This document shows positions 42,739 through 51,352 of a stretch of DNA of 64,000 bases, piece by piece. Every line of letters starts with the position of its first letter. Position 1 is the stretch's first letter. The notes beneath the pieces are model-generated. The model made no database searches. It was not told the origin of the DNA and saw only the letters and a list, made by a program, of their open reading frames with translations. The stretch is taken from NCBI RefSeq assembly GCF_021608135.1, contig NZ_JAKIHL010000010.1, positions 1 to 64,000 of the forward strand. Reading direction: 5' to 3'. This stretch comes from Microaerobacter geothermalis. GTDB taxonomy: Bacteria; Bacillota; Bacilli; DSM-22679. Both the position numbers and the translations under genes were made by a program.

Positions 42739-43884
42739 ATGATGGGGCAAATACCGGCACTTACTCCGGAACAATTATACCAAAAGATTGCATCTGGAGA
42801 AAAAGTTTTTGTCTTTGATGTACGAAATCGTGACGAATACAACGATTGGAAAATTGAAGGTAAAGAACTCCAATCTGTGAATGTTCCATATTTTGAAATC
42901 ATTGAAGATGAGGATAATGAAGTCCATTATGAGAATTTACCGAAAGACGCAAAGATTGTTGTCGTATGTGCAAAAGGTGGTGCCTCCGAATATATTGCCG
43001 AAATTTTGCAGGCAAAAGGGTTTGATGTGTCCCATTTAGAGGGTGGCCTGCTTGCATGGAGTGAATTTTACTATCCAACAATGGTTGCCTTTGACGAAAA
43101 AATGAAACTTTTTCAAATCAACCGTTATGCTAAAGGTTGCCTCTCTTATATGATCATTTCCTCTGGAGAAGCGGCTGTAGTAGATCCAGGTAGACAAATA
43201 CAAGTATATATGGATCTTGCTAAAAAGGAAGGTGTAAAAATTACCCGAATATTAGATTCTCACCTCCATGCCGATCATATTTCCGGAGGAACTGAATTAG
43301 CAAAAAGAACTGGTGCAACCTATTACCTTAATTCCAGCGAAGGAGCTCAAGTACCATTTGAGCCATTGGAAAAACATGAAAAAATAAAATTTGGTCGAGT
43401 AGAACTTGAGGTTTTGGCCATCAAAACACCTGGACATACACCGGGCAGTGTCTCATTTTTAGTCAATAATAAATTTTTGTTATCGGGTGATACCATTTTT
43501 GTCGGTGGATTGGGACGTCCGGATCTAGGAGGTAAAGCCCATGAATGGGCCTTAGATTTATACGACACGGTTTTCAACAAGATAAGAAATTTAGCAGATG
43601 ATGTTATGGTCTTGCCAGCTCATTTTGCAGATATTCAGGAGATGAATGACCACGGTATTGTTGGGGAAACTCTTGGGAATATTCGAAAGAGCAATGAACA
43701 AATGCAAATGGCAGATAAAGAAGAATTCACGAAAATGGTCGCAACTTCTGCTGAAAGTTCGACCAAACCGCCAAATTTTGAAGATATTGTTGCCATTAAT
43801 CGTGGTGTAAAGCGAGTCGATGCAGACGAAGCGACGGAATTAGAAATCGGACCAAACCGTTGTGCAGTTCATCATACTTCTTAA
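42739..43884 (+). CDS. rhodanese-persulfide dioxygenase fusion (CstB-like)
   Basis: A 381-residue fusion. Residues 1-110 are a rhodanese domain with VVCAKGGAS (C77). From 115 on is a metallo-beta-lactamase domain with HLHADH (175-180), GHTPGSV and SGDTIFVGGLGRPDL, as in persulfide dioxygenases (ETHE1/CstB type) that oxidise glutathione or bacillithiol persulfide to sulfite. The order (rhodanese first) differs from S. aureus CstB, where the MBL domain comes first. AAGGAG precedes the ATGATG. Confidence 0.88.
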   Translation: MMGQIPALTPEQLYQKIASGEKVFVFDVRNRDEYNDWKIEGKELQSVNVPYFEIIEDEDNEVHYENLPKDAKIVVVCAKGGASEYIAEILQAKGFDVSHLEGGLLAWSEFYYPTMVAFDEKMKLFQINRYAKGCLSYMIISSGEAAVVDPGRQIQVYMDLAKKEGVKITRILDSHLHADHISGGTELAKRTGATYYLNSSEGAQVPFEPLEKHEKIKFGRVELEVLAIKTPGHTPGSVSFLVNNKFLLSGDTIFVGGLGRPDLGGKAHEWALDLYDTVFNKIRNLADDVMVLPAHFADIQEMNDHGIVGETLGNIRKSNEQMQMADKEEFTKMVATSAESSTKPPNFEDIVAINRGVKRVDADEATELEIGPNRCAVHHTS

Positions 43885-43901
43885 GGTGAGGTGGGAGAAA
43901 A

Positions 43902-44129
43902 ATGCAAAGTGATGTGATTGTTGATGCGAAAGGTTTATCATGTCCTATGCCTATTTTGAAAACAAAAAAAGCGATTGACAATGCTGAATCGGATCAAGTC
44001 ATCGAAGTTCACGCAACGGATAAAGGAGCGATCAATGACTTAAAAGCATGGGCCAACTCAACCGGGCATGAATTGTTGGATCACAAAGAAGAAGGTGGAG
44101 TTTTAAAATTTTGGATCAGAAAAAAATAG
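43902..44129 (+). CDS. tusA: TusA-family sulfur carrier
   Basis: A 75-residue single TusA domain with LSCPMPIL (C14) and a late ATDKGAIND block. It passes sulfur between rhodanese and its acceptors. It closely resembles the TusA half of the fusion 2 kb upstream, so the two may be duplicates. GAGGTGGGAG precedes the ATG. Confidence 0.9.
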   Translation: MQSDVIVDAKGLSCPMPILKTKKAIDNAESDQVIEVHATDKGAINDLKAWANSTGHELLDHKEEGGVLKFWIRKK

Positions 44130-44156
44130 GAGGGTGTGAACCAACACTCTCCTTTT
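44129..44156 (+). terminator. intra-operon hairpin (attenuator-like)
   Basis: GGAGGGTGT pairs with ACACTCTCC (one G-T pair) around GAACCA, followed by TTTT. It sits exactly between tusA and the tauE-like gene and could lower expression of the exporter. Confidence 0.6.
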
Positions 44157-44172
44157 ATTGGAGGTGTCCGTC

Positions 44173-44952
44173 GTGGATTTTACCTTTATTATTACTATAT
44201 TTCTTATTGGATTTATAGGATCATTTATATCAGGCATGGTAGGAATCGGCGGATCCATCATTAAATATCCGATGCTCCTTTATATCCCGCCTGCCTTAGG
44301 TTTTATGGCATTTACTGCCCAAGAAGTTTCAGCCATCAGTGCGGTTCAGGTGTTTTTTGCCACCTTGGCAGGAATGTTTGCTTTTCGTAAAGGGGGATAT
44401 ATCAATAAATCTCTTGTTTTGTATATGGGGATTTCCATTATTATCGGAAGCTTTATAGGGGGGTATGGTTCCAAATTCTTACCAAACTCCACCATTAATT
44501 TTGTATATGGAATATTGGCGCTGATTGCAGCAATCCTGATGTTTTTGCCGAAAAAAGGTAATGATGATGCAGATTACACTCAACTGGAGTTTAACAAGTT
44601 TTTGGCTGCTCTTTTTGCTTTAGTTATTGGAGTTTTATCAGGGATCGTTGGTGCTGCTGGGGCATTTATCACCGTACCAGTAATGTTGGTTCTGTTAAAA
44701 ATTCCAACAAGGGTAGCCATTGCTTCTTCACTGGCTATCACATTTATTTCATCGATTGGCTCGACAGTTGGGAAATTTTTGGGTGGACATATGTTATTTG
44801 TTCCCTCCCTTGTTATGGTGGTTGCCAGCACGATTGCCTCTCCTTTAGGAGCAAAAATCAGTAAAAGAATAAATACCAAGATATTACAGTGGATCTTGGC
44901 CCTTTTGATCGTGGGAACCGTTATAAAAATTTGGATAGAGATATTAACTTAA
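44173..44952 (+). CDS. TauE/SafE sulfite exporter-like
   Basis: A 259-residue membrane protein with about eight hydrophobic helices. FIGSFISGMVGIGGSIIKYP at the N-terminus and the mirrored SGIVGAAGAFITVPVML in the middle are TauE repeats. In the cst operon such a protein exports sulfite or thiosulfate made by the dioxygenase. The GTG at 44173 has TTGGAGGTG before it. Confidence 0.85.
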   Translation: MDFTFIITIFLIGFIGSFISGMVGIGGSIIKYPMLLYIPPALGFMAFTAQEVSAISAVQVFFATLAGMFAFRKGGYINKSLVLYMGISIIIGSFIGGYGSKFLPNSTINFVYGILALIAAILMFLPKKGNDDADYTQLEFNKFLAALFALVIGVLSGIVGAAGAFITVPVMLVLLKIPTRVAIASSLAITFISSIGSTVGKFLGGHMLFVPSLVMVVASTIASPLGAKISKRINTKILQWILALLIVGTVIKIWIEILT

Positions 44953-45000
44953 AATACTGAAATTTTGGGTTTGAACAAAAAAGAAAGGAAGGGGTGTAAA

Positions 45001-45324
45001 ATGATGATTCAAGCCAACTTTAAAGAGCAATCTCCTGAAGAAATTCTTCAGCGGTTGAAAAGAAAAGAACATATTGAGATCTTGGATGTACGTGAACTCG
45101 AAGAATGGATGGCCGGGCATATACCCCAAGCCAAACATATTCCCCTCTCAGAAATTCCTTACCGGATGAAGGAGATTGACCCCAATAGAGAAACCATTAT
45201 CGTATGTAGGAGCGGAAATCGCAGCGGCATGGCTTGTGAATTTCTAGCTCAGCAAGGGTATCATGTGGTGAATATGGCAGGGGGTATGCTGGAGTGGACA
45301 GGAGAGATAAAAACTGGGAGATAG
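45001..45324 (+). CDS. single-domain rhodanese
   Basis: A 107-residue rhodanese. LDVRELEEWMAGHIPQA is the N-terminal strand and helix, and VCRSGNRSG holds the catalytic C69. It is the last gene of the operon. GGAAGGGG precedes the start; the ATG at 45001 or the next codon are equally possible. A terminator follows after the operator-like dyad. Confidence 0.88.
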   Translation: MMIQANFKEQSPEEILQRLKRKEHIEILDVRELEEWMAGHIPQAKHIPLSEIPYRMKEIDPNRETIIVCRSGNRSGMACEFLAQQGYHVVNMAGGMLEWTGEIKTGR

Positions 45325-45357
45325 GAAGGCTTGTTTTTTTACTTCATATCATGTATA

Positions 45358-45374
45358 TTTAACTAAGTTAACTA
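45358..45374 (+). promoter_or_regulatory. MarR-type operator dyad
   Basis: TTTAACTAAGTTAACTA is an almost perfect palindrome (TTAAC/GTTAA) upstream of the MarR gene at 45468. Autoregulation is likely, as is usual for MarR-pump pairs. Confidence 0.55.
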
Positions 45375-45410
45375 AATGTGATTGTGTCAGCAATCACATT
45401 TATTTTTTCC
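45375..45410 (+). terminator. terminator of sulfur operon
   Basis: AATGTGATTG pairs with CAATCACATT around TGTCAG, then a T run. It also sits in the leader of the MarR gene, so the transcription start for marR must lie downstream or read through. Confidence 0.75.
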
Positions 45411-45467
45411 TAGACGCACAATAATTGGAAGTGGTGAAAATATGATGTCAAAGCAGGGTGATTTAAA

Positions 45468-45905
45468 ATGAGTGACCGTGATCATTTAATTCATCGACTG
45501 GAAATTGCTTTTCGTATATTTGGACGTCAGTTTCGGCACCAATTTCTAAAATCCATCAATACGGAAATCAGCAGTGGTGAATTTTTTGTATTAAATCAAT
45601 TGGTTCAAGATGGACCGCTGAAAGTGTCTGATTTGGCTCAAACATTTGATGTATCGCTGAGCCATATTACAGCACTGTCCGATAAGCTGGTTTCTAAAGG
45701 TTTGGTGGAAAGAAAACGTTCTGAAGAGGACAGAAGAATTGTTCTTCTTTCTGTTACTGAAAAAGGGCAGGAAGCAATGGCTCACTTTTATGAGTTGAAG
45801 AAAGAGTATCTCAAGAAAGTGTTTGAAACGGTAGAGGAAGGTGAACTGGAAACCGTTCTTCGTGTTTTTGAAAAAGTTCAGCACTCAATCTCACAAAATG
45901 GATAA
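45468..45905 (+). CDS. MarR-family regulator of efflux pump
   Basis: A 145-residue MarR protein. The recognition-helix region is VSLSHITALSDKLVSKGLVERKRSEEDRR and the dimer helices flank it. It is followed within 34 bases by a DHA2-type pump, the usual MarR-efflux pair in which a drug or phenolic ligand lifts repression. Confidence 0.85.
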   Translation: MSDRDHLIHRLEIAFRIFGRQFRHQFLKSINTEISSGEFFVLNQLVQDGPLKVSDLAQTFDVSLSHITALSDKLVSKGLVERKRSEEDRRIVLLSVTEKGQEAMAHFYELKKEYLKKVFETVEEGELETVLRVFEKVQHSISQNG

Positions 45906-45939
45906 GTGAGAAGAATTGATAATAGAAAGGAAGAAGTTC

Positions 45940-47544
45940 ATGTTATATCATCTGGATAAAAGGCAAAAAATAACCATCATGGGTGCAATCGTTGCTTCTA
46001 TGCTATTTGCCTCCTTAAACCAAACGATTATTGGAACGGCTTTGCCACGAATTGTTGCTGAATTGGGTGGAATGGATTACTATAGTTGGTTGTTTACCAT
46101 TTATATGTTAACTTCCAGCATCACCGTCATTTTGGTAGGCAAGCTTTCAGATATGTATGGCCGGAGACCGTTTATGTTGGTAGGACTTTTTATTTTTATC
46201 CTAGGTTCTTTTTTATCAGGAACCTCTCAAACGATTTTTCAGTTAATCCTCTACCGTGGAATTCAGGGATTAGGGGCCGGGATGATCATGTCCACGTCGT
46301 TTACCGCAATTGGGGATCTATTTTCTGCGAAAGAAAGGGGTAAATGGCAGGGGGTGATGGGTGCTGTATTTGGATTATCCAGTATTATCGGTCCGGCATT
46401 CGGAGGCTATATCGTTGATTATTGGAATTGGGAGTGGGTATTTTGGGTGAATTTACCCATCGGTATCCTTGCCTTTATATTAATTCTGAAACTGTTTCCG
46501 AAAACTTCAGGTGAAAAGGGGGTTGTGGATTATTGGGGGTCTACGTTTCTTGTGATCACTCTAGTGCCAATCTTATTAGCCTTTTCCTGGGCCGGCACCA
46601 AATATGATTGGAATTCTTATATGGTTATCGGATTATTTGCATCAGCTTTTATAGGTCTTATCTTATTTATCATCGCTGAGCAGAAAGTGCAAAGTCCGGT
46701 TATTCCACTTTCATTATTTAGAAATCGCATCTATGCCATCTCCAATTTGGTGGGATTTCTGATTGGTATCGGCATGTTTGGAACGATTATCTATATTCCC
46801 CTTTTCGTACAAGGAGTTTTAGGAACATCAGCGACTGAATCAGGATTTATTTTAACTCCTATGATGTTGAGTATGGTAGCTGCTAGTACCATTAGTGGTC
46901 AAATTACGTCTCGAACCGGAAAATATAAGATCTTAGCTCTGATTGGCGTTGCTGTGATGGGCGTTGGGATATATCTATTGTCTGTGATGAATGTGAATAC
47001 AACCAATGGTGAAGTTGTTTTAAATATGATTATTACCGGATTTGGACTGGGAACTACCATGCCTGTTTTTGTGCTGGCTGTTCAGAACGCTTTGCCGCAA
47101 AATTTATTGGGAGTAGTAACGGCTTCCAATCAATTGTTTCGCCAATTGGGGGGGACCGTCGGAGTTTCTATTATGGGTACGGTCTTGGCACAAAGTATGG
47201 TCAAAGAATTGAAACAGGCGATCCCTACTGAGGTTGCACCACTGATGAGTTCTTCCGGATTGGCGGAGCTAAATCATCCACAAGCTTTGCTGGACCCGGA
47301 AAAGGTAAATGCTATGCAAGGAACCTTGCCTGCTGAAATGATACCTGTCTTTCAACAAATTTTAGCTGCTGTACGGGAGGCCCTTTCTAATTCCTTGAAT
47401 GATGTATTTCTTTTCGGATTTATTATTATTGTCATTTCTTTTGTTTTAACTCTTCTTCTGAGAGAGGTTCCGTTGCGTGAAAATGTCTCAAAAGAGATTG
47501 AGGAGGATATTGCTTCTGCAAAACGTCCGGCTACAGAATCTTAG
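45940..47544 (+). CDS. DHA2-family (14-TM) multidrug efflux MFS transporter
   Basis: A 534-residue MFS protein with 14 predicted helices. The DHA2 signs are SLNQTIIGTALPRIVAELGG in helix 1, the loop-2 motif GKLSDMYGRRP, and motif C GAVFGLSSIIGPAFGG. It probably exports lipophilic drugs with protons. ATG at 45940 follows AAAGGAAG. It is co-transcribed with the MarR gene upstream. Confidence 0.88.
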   Translation: MLYHLDKRQKITIMGAIVASMLFASLNQTIIGTALPRIVAELGGMDYYSWLFTIYMLTSSITVILVGKLSDMYGRRPFMLVGLFIFILGSFLSGTSQTIFQLILYRGIQGLGAGMIMSTSFTAIGDLFSAKERGKWQGVMGAVFGLSSIIGPAFGGYIVDYWNWEWVFWVNLPIGILAFILILKLFPKTSGEKGVVDYWGSTFLVITLVPILLAFSWAGTKYDWNSYMVIGLFASAFIGLILFIIAEQKVQSPVIPLSLFRNRIYAISNLVGFLIGIGMFGTIIYIPLFVQGVLGTSATESGFILTPMMLSMVAASTISGQITSRTGKYKILALIGVAVMGVGIYLLSVMNVNTTNGEVVLNMIITGFGLGTTMPVFVLAVQNALPQNLLGVVTASNQLFRQLGGTVGVSIMGTVLAQSMVKELKQAIPTEVAPLMSSSGLAELNHPQALLDPEKVNAMQGTLPAEMIPVFQQILAAVREALSNSLNDVFLFGFIIIVISFVLTLLLREVPLRENVSKEIEEDIASAKRPATES

Positions 47545-47563
47545 AAAAGCAGTCTATTTGGAC

Positions 47564-47590
47564 GGGAAAAGCTCAATCGCTTTTCACTTT
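47564..47590 (+). terminator. weak terminator after efflux pump
   Basis: GAAAAGC pairs with GCTTTTC around TCAATC, then ACTTTTAT. Confidence 0.5.
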
Positions 47591-47595
47591 TATGG

Positions 47596-47601
47596 TATAA
47601 T
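47596..47601 (+). promoter_or_regulatory. -10 element upstream of bshC
   Basis: A perfect TATAAT at 47596. No good -35 was found, so transcription from here is only likely. Confidence 0.4.
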
Positions 47602-47624
47602 TGGATTTGTGCAATAGAATTGGC

Positions 47625-47710
47625 TCCTCATTTTGAGAATATGCCCTTTTGGGGCACCTATTGTACAGGGCCGTGGGTGTTACTGGCGCCTACGGTCTAC
47701 TCATATCCCG
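47625..47710 (+). promoter_or_regulatory. structured leader before bshC
   Basis: Three hairpins in a row: CTCATTTTGAG, TGCCCTTTTGGGGCA and a long GGCCGTGGGTG/CGCCTACGGTC stem (with G-T pairs). They end about 65 bases before the bshC start. I matched it to no riboswitch that I know. Confidence 0.45.
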
Positions 47711-47778
47711 TTCAAATTATATGACAAGTATACTTTTGTTATCAAAGATCATAAATTATATAATAAGGGGTTCGTTAC

Positions 47779-49404
47779 ATGCGCATGGATGAGGTTTTTT
47801 TATCCCAGATCACTCCGCTGGGAGCGGAATACATAACAAACTTTGAGGAGATCCGGAGGTTTTATCATTATTCACCGTTTTTAAACGAGGATTGGGAAAA
47901 AAGAGCAGATGAGCTGTTAGACAATAAAAAAAAGCATATGATGTCGCTTGTTGATGTGTTGGCTGTTTATAACGGTCAAATCGGTAATCATCATGCAGCA
48001 TTGGTGAATATAGAACGTTTACGAACCGGAAAAGCATTGGTGGTTTTGGGCGGTCAGCAGGCTGGTGTCTTAACAGGTCCACTATATACCATTTATAAGG
48101 CAATCACGATATTAAAGGTCGCGAAACGAGCGGAAGATTCCCTCGGAGTACCGGTGATTCCTGTGTTTTGGATTGCAGGAGAGGATCATGATTATTCAGA
48201 AGTGGACCATGTATATTTGCAAAATCAGCAGCAGCAAATTCAAAAATTAAGATTATCTTATGAACCGGATGGGAAATATTCAATTGGAGATCTTTCAATT
48301 CCGAAAGAATCCCTAATCGATCTGATTGATCAGTTCTTCTCCCTGCAGCATGCAACGGAGTTTACGGAAGAATGGCAAGGTTTTCTTAAGAAGGAGGCAA
48401 TTGAGTCAGACAAGCTGACCCGTTTTTTTGCTCGCCTTCTGGTCAGGTTTTTTGGTTCCTACGGATTAGTCCTAATTGATTCGTCCGATTGTAATTTAAG
48501 AAAATTAGAATCTTCTTTTTTTGAGGTACTCATTAATAAGGGAGCAAGCTTAAATCAATCAGTACTAGAACAGGGGAAGCAAGTGAAGAAGGCAGGCTTT
48601 CATGCTCAGGTTGATCTAAGGGAAGGGAATGCCAATCTATTTATTTATGAAAACGGGGAAAGATTGCTATTGTCCTGGAATGGAGACCGCGCTTACACAA
48701 AAGATGAAATGCATTGGTATAAAAAAGATGAGTTACTGAGAATTGCCAAAGATGAACCAGAAAAACTTAGTACGAATGTTGTATTTCGTCCACTCATGCA
48801 GGAATTCCTGTTTCCAACCTTGGCTTTTGTTGCTGGTCCTGGTGAAATTGCATACTGGGGACTTTATAAAAAAATGTTCGAAGACCTTGGAATGAAAATT
48901 CCGATTCTTGTTCCTAGAATAAGCATCACCCTTGTGGAAGGAATGATCCAAAAATCCTTGGATAAGCTGGGGCTTTCCTTTGAAGATGCTTTTTACCGTT
49001 TGTCGGAAAAGAAGGAATTGTTTATGAAGCAGATTGCAGCCAATGACTTGGAACAGGCATTTGAATGGGCAAAGAATCACATGAGACAGGCTTATGAGCC
49101 TGTTTTAGGGAAGGTGAAGGAAATACCTGGTGGTCTGGAGACCTTGACTGAGAAAAATTGGCAAAAAATTGTTGAACAGGTGGATTTTCTTAAGAAGAGA
49201 GCCACGGATGCCCTCAAGGTGCAGCACGAATCCACTCTTCGTCACTTCGACAAAATCGAAGGGGCTTTAACTCCCCTTGGCCTACCCCAAGAAAGGGTAT
49301 ATAATCTCTTTTCCTATATTAACAAGCACGGGGAGGATTGGCTGCATCAACTGATGTCTATGAATATGGAAGCAAACGGCACTCACAAGGTTGTTTATTT
49401 ATAA
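47779..49404 (+). CDS. bshC: bacillithiol biosynthesis cysteine-adding enzyme BshC
   Basis: A 541-residue protein of the BshC (YllA) family, close in length to B. subtilis BshC. It joins cysteine to GlcN-malate in the last step of bacillithiol synthesis. GGQQAGVLTGPLYTIYK, FWIAGEDHDYSEVDHV and VFRPLMQEFLFPTLAFVAGPGE are recognisable. The C-terminus has a coiled-coil stretch. Position upstream of mraZ matches B. subtilis yllA. Confidence 0.92.
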   Translation: MRMDEVFLSQITPLGAEYITNFEEIRRFYHYSPFLNEDWEKRADELLDNKKKHMMSLVDVLAVYNGQIGNHHAALVNIERLRTGKALVVLGGQQAGVLTGPLYTIYKAITILKVAKRAEDSLGVPVIPVFWIAGEDHDYSEVDHVYLQNQQQQIQKLRLSYEPDGKYSIGDLSIPKESLIDLIDQFFSLQHATEFTEEWQGFLKKEAIESDKLTRFFARLLVRFFGSYGLVLIDSSDCNLRKLESSFFEVLINKGASLNQSVLEQGKQVKKAGFHAQVDLREGNANLFIYENGERLLLSWNGDRAYTKDEMHWYKKDELLRIAKDEPEKLSTNVVFRPLMQEFLFPTLAFVAGPGEIAYWGLYKKMFEDLGMKIPILVPRISITLVEGMIQKSLDKLGLSFEDAFYRLSEKKELFMKQIAANDLEQAFEWAKNHMRQAYEPVLGKVKEIPGGLETLTEKNWQKIVEQVDFLKKRATDALKVQHESTLRHFDKIEGALTPLGLPQERVYNLFSYINKHGEDWLHQLMSMNMEANGTHKVVYL

Positions 49405-49464
49405 ATTATTGCATATAATCCGATATAATAACTGCAGAATTATCATAGACGAGGAGGAATTTTG

Positions 49465-50724
49465 ATGACGACGGTACAAACGAGTATTGTAAAAGACCTA
49501 GCCCTGGCACCTGAAGGACATTTGAAGATAGATTGGGTCAAGGAGCATATGCCTGTACTAAACCGTATCAGGGAGCAGTTTGAACAGGAAAAGCCCTTCT
49601 CAGGAATTAAGGTAGCCATTTCCCTTCATTTGGAGGCAAAGACAGCTTATTTGGCTAAAGTCATTCAAGCAGGTGGAGCAGATGTGGTGATTACCGGAAG
49701 CAACCCGCTTTCAACTCAAGATGATATTGCCGCCGCATTGGTGGAAGACGGAATTACCGTTTTTGCCAAATATAACCCTGAGCCGGATGAATATAAGGAT
49801 TTGCTAATAAAGACTTTGGAAAACAAGCCTGATTTAATCATAGATGACGGTGGTGATCTGGTTACCATTCTCCATGATGAGAGAAGGGATCTTCTTTCCC
49901 AAATCCGCGGTGGATGTGAAGAGACAACGACAGGAATTCTACGGTTAAAGGCTCTGGAAAGATCAGGTGAACTCCAATTTCCGATGATAGCCGTTAATGA
50001 CGCCTTCTGCAAATATTTATTTGATAACCGATATGGTACAGGACAATCGGTGTGGGATGGAATTAACCGGACCACCAACCTGGTTGTTGCCGGAAAAACC
50101 GTCGTTGTCGTTGGGTATGGATGGTGCGGGAAAGGGGTAGCCATGAGAGCTAAGGGCCTCGGTGCCAAGGTGATTGTCACTGAAGTGGATCCCATCAAAG
50201 CCATTGAAGCATATATGGATGGCTTTGAAGTGATGCCCCTAAATGAAGCTGCGAAGCATGGCGATTATTTTGTTACCGTGACAGGAAATAAGCATGTGAT
50301 TCGGAAAGAACACATGGAAGTGATGAAGCATGGAGCCATTCTGTCCAATGCCGGTCACTTTGACATTGAAGTAAATAAGAATGACTTAAATCAGCTGGCT
50401 AAAAATAAAAGAGTGGTCCGAAAAAACATTGAGGAATTTGAATTGCTGGACGGAAGAAAAATTTACCTTCTAGCGGAGGGACGATTGGTTAATCTTGCTG
50501 CTGGGGATGGACACCCTGCAGAAATTATGGATATGACCTTCGCCCTTCAGGCGATTTCTTTGGCGTATATGAATGAGCATTATAAAGAAATCGGCAATCA
50601 GGTGATAAATGTTCCGTATGAGTTGGATCAAAAAGTAGCTCAGTATAAACTTGAATCACTGGGGATATCCATTGATCAATTGACACCTGATCAGATAAAG
50701 TATCTGGAAAGCTGGAAAGAATAG
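49465..50724 (+). CDS. ahcY: adenosylhomocysteinase
   Basis: A 419-residue NAD-dependent enzyme that splits S-adenosylhomocysteine to homocysteine and adenosine. The NAD motif VVVVGYGWCGKGVA is near residue 213, and substrate blocks AISLHLEAKTA, DDGGDLV, and GHFDIEV are present. Its length is that of the shorter archaeal/thermophile type. Most Bacillales use Pfs and LuxS for this step. It sits between bshC and mraZ. GAGGAGG precedes the ATG at 49465. Confidence 0.93.
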   Translation: MTTVQTSIVKDLALAPEGHLKIDWVKEHMPVLNRIREQFEQEKPFSGIKVAISLHLEAKTAYLAKVIQAGGADVVITGSNPLSTQDDIAAALVEDGITVFAKYNPEPDEYKDLLIKTLENKPDLIIDDGGDLVTILHDERRDLLSQIRGGCEETTTGILRLKALERSGELQFPMIAVNDAFCKYLFDNRYGTGQSVWDGINRTTNLVVAGKTVVVVGYGWCGKGVAMRAKGLGAKVIVTEVDPIKAIEAYMDGFEVMPLNEAAKHGDYFVTVTGNKHVIRKEHMEVMKHGAILSNAGHFDIEVNKNDLNQLAKNKRVVRKNIEEFELLDGRKIYLLAEGRLVNLAAGDGHPAEIMDMTFALQAISLAYMNEHYKEIGNQVINVPYELDQKVAQYKLESLGISIDQLTPDQIKYLESWKE

Positions 50725-50795
50725 AGACACAATCCGCCAAAAGCCCTGCGAAAAAATGTTGACATAGGTCTAAAGATGTATATTTGGAATTTGTT

Positions 50796-50830
50796 AAAAA
50801 TCCTGCACATGGGGTGCAGGATTTTTTGTT
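50796..50830 (+). terminator. terminator of ahcY
   Basis: AATCCTGCA pairs with TGCAGGATT around CATGGGG, then TTTTTGTT. It separates ahcY from the dcw cluster. Confidence 0.85.
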
Positions 50831-50850
50831 ATGATAGCGAATAGAAGGAT

Positions 50851-50880
50851 AAGTGGAGTAAAGTGGAGGAAAGTGGTGGA
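50851..50880 (+). promoter_or_regulatory. MraZ-box direct repeats
   Basis: Three copies of AAGTGGWGKA at exact 10-base spacing. MraZ binds such GTGG direct repeats upstream of its own gene in other bacteria, so this is the expected autoregulatory site. Confidence 0.85.
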
Positions 50881-50908
50881 TTTAGACAGCACAGTGGAGG
50901 TGATGGAG

Positions 50909-51340
50909 ATGTTCATGGGTGAATACCAGCACAATATTGATGAAAAGGGTAGGTTGTTTATTCCTGCCAAGTTTAGAGACGTGCTGGGAGATAACTTCGT
51001 GATCACCCGTGGTCTCGATCATGCCCTGTTTGTTTATCCGCCTAATGAATGGGAACAATTAGAACAGAAATTAAAAGCTCTTCCATTTACCAAAGCCGAT
51101 GCCAGGGCATTTACCCGTCTGTTTTTTTCAGGAGCCACTGAAACTGCAGTTGACAAACAAGGAAGAGTAAACATCCCTCAAAACTTAAGACAATATGCCC
51201 AACTTCAGCGGGAATGTATTATTATTGGGGTTTCCAATCGTGTTGAAATCTGGGCGAAGGAAGTTTGGGATTCCTATTATTCACAGTCAGAAGATTCTTT
51301 TAATGAGATTGCCGAGAAGATCGTTGATTTTAACTTTTAG
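50909..51340 (+). CDS. mraZ: transcriptional regulator MraZ
   Basis: A 143-residue protein with two AbrB-like domains. The starts [22 protein letters not shown] and the second half [15 protein letters not shown] carry the repeated DxxGR loops. It binds the GTGG repeats upstream and controls the dcw operon. ATG at 50909, six bases after GGAGGTG, is chosen to match other MraZ proteins. Confidence 0.95.
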   Translation: MFMGEYQHNIDEKGRLFIPAKFRDVLGDNFVITRGLDHALFVYPPNEWEQLEQKLKALPFTKADARAFTRLFFSGATETAVDKQGRVNIPQNLRQYAQLQRECIIIGVSNRVEIWAKEVWDSYYSQSEDSFNEIAEKIVDFNF

Positions 51341-51352
51341 GGAGTGTACTAC

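Noticed and set aside
47633-47836. Open frame of 67 codons before bshC
   Set aside because: It spans the hairpin-rich leader and overlaps the bshC start in another frame; no Shine-Dalgarno and no family resemblance. The hairpins explain the sequence better.
50764-50795. TTGACA upstream of mraZ as a dcw promoter
   Set aside because: The -10 spacing is poor and a strong terminator lies between it and mraZ.
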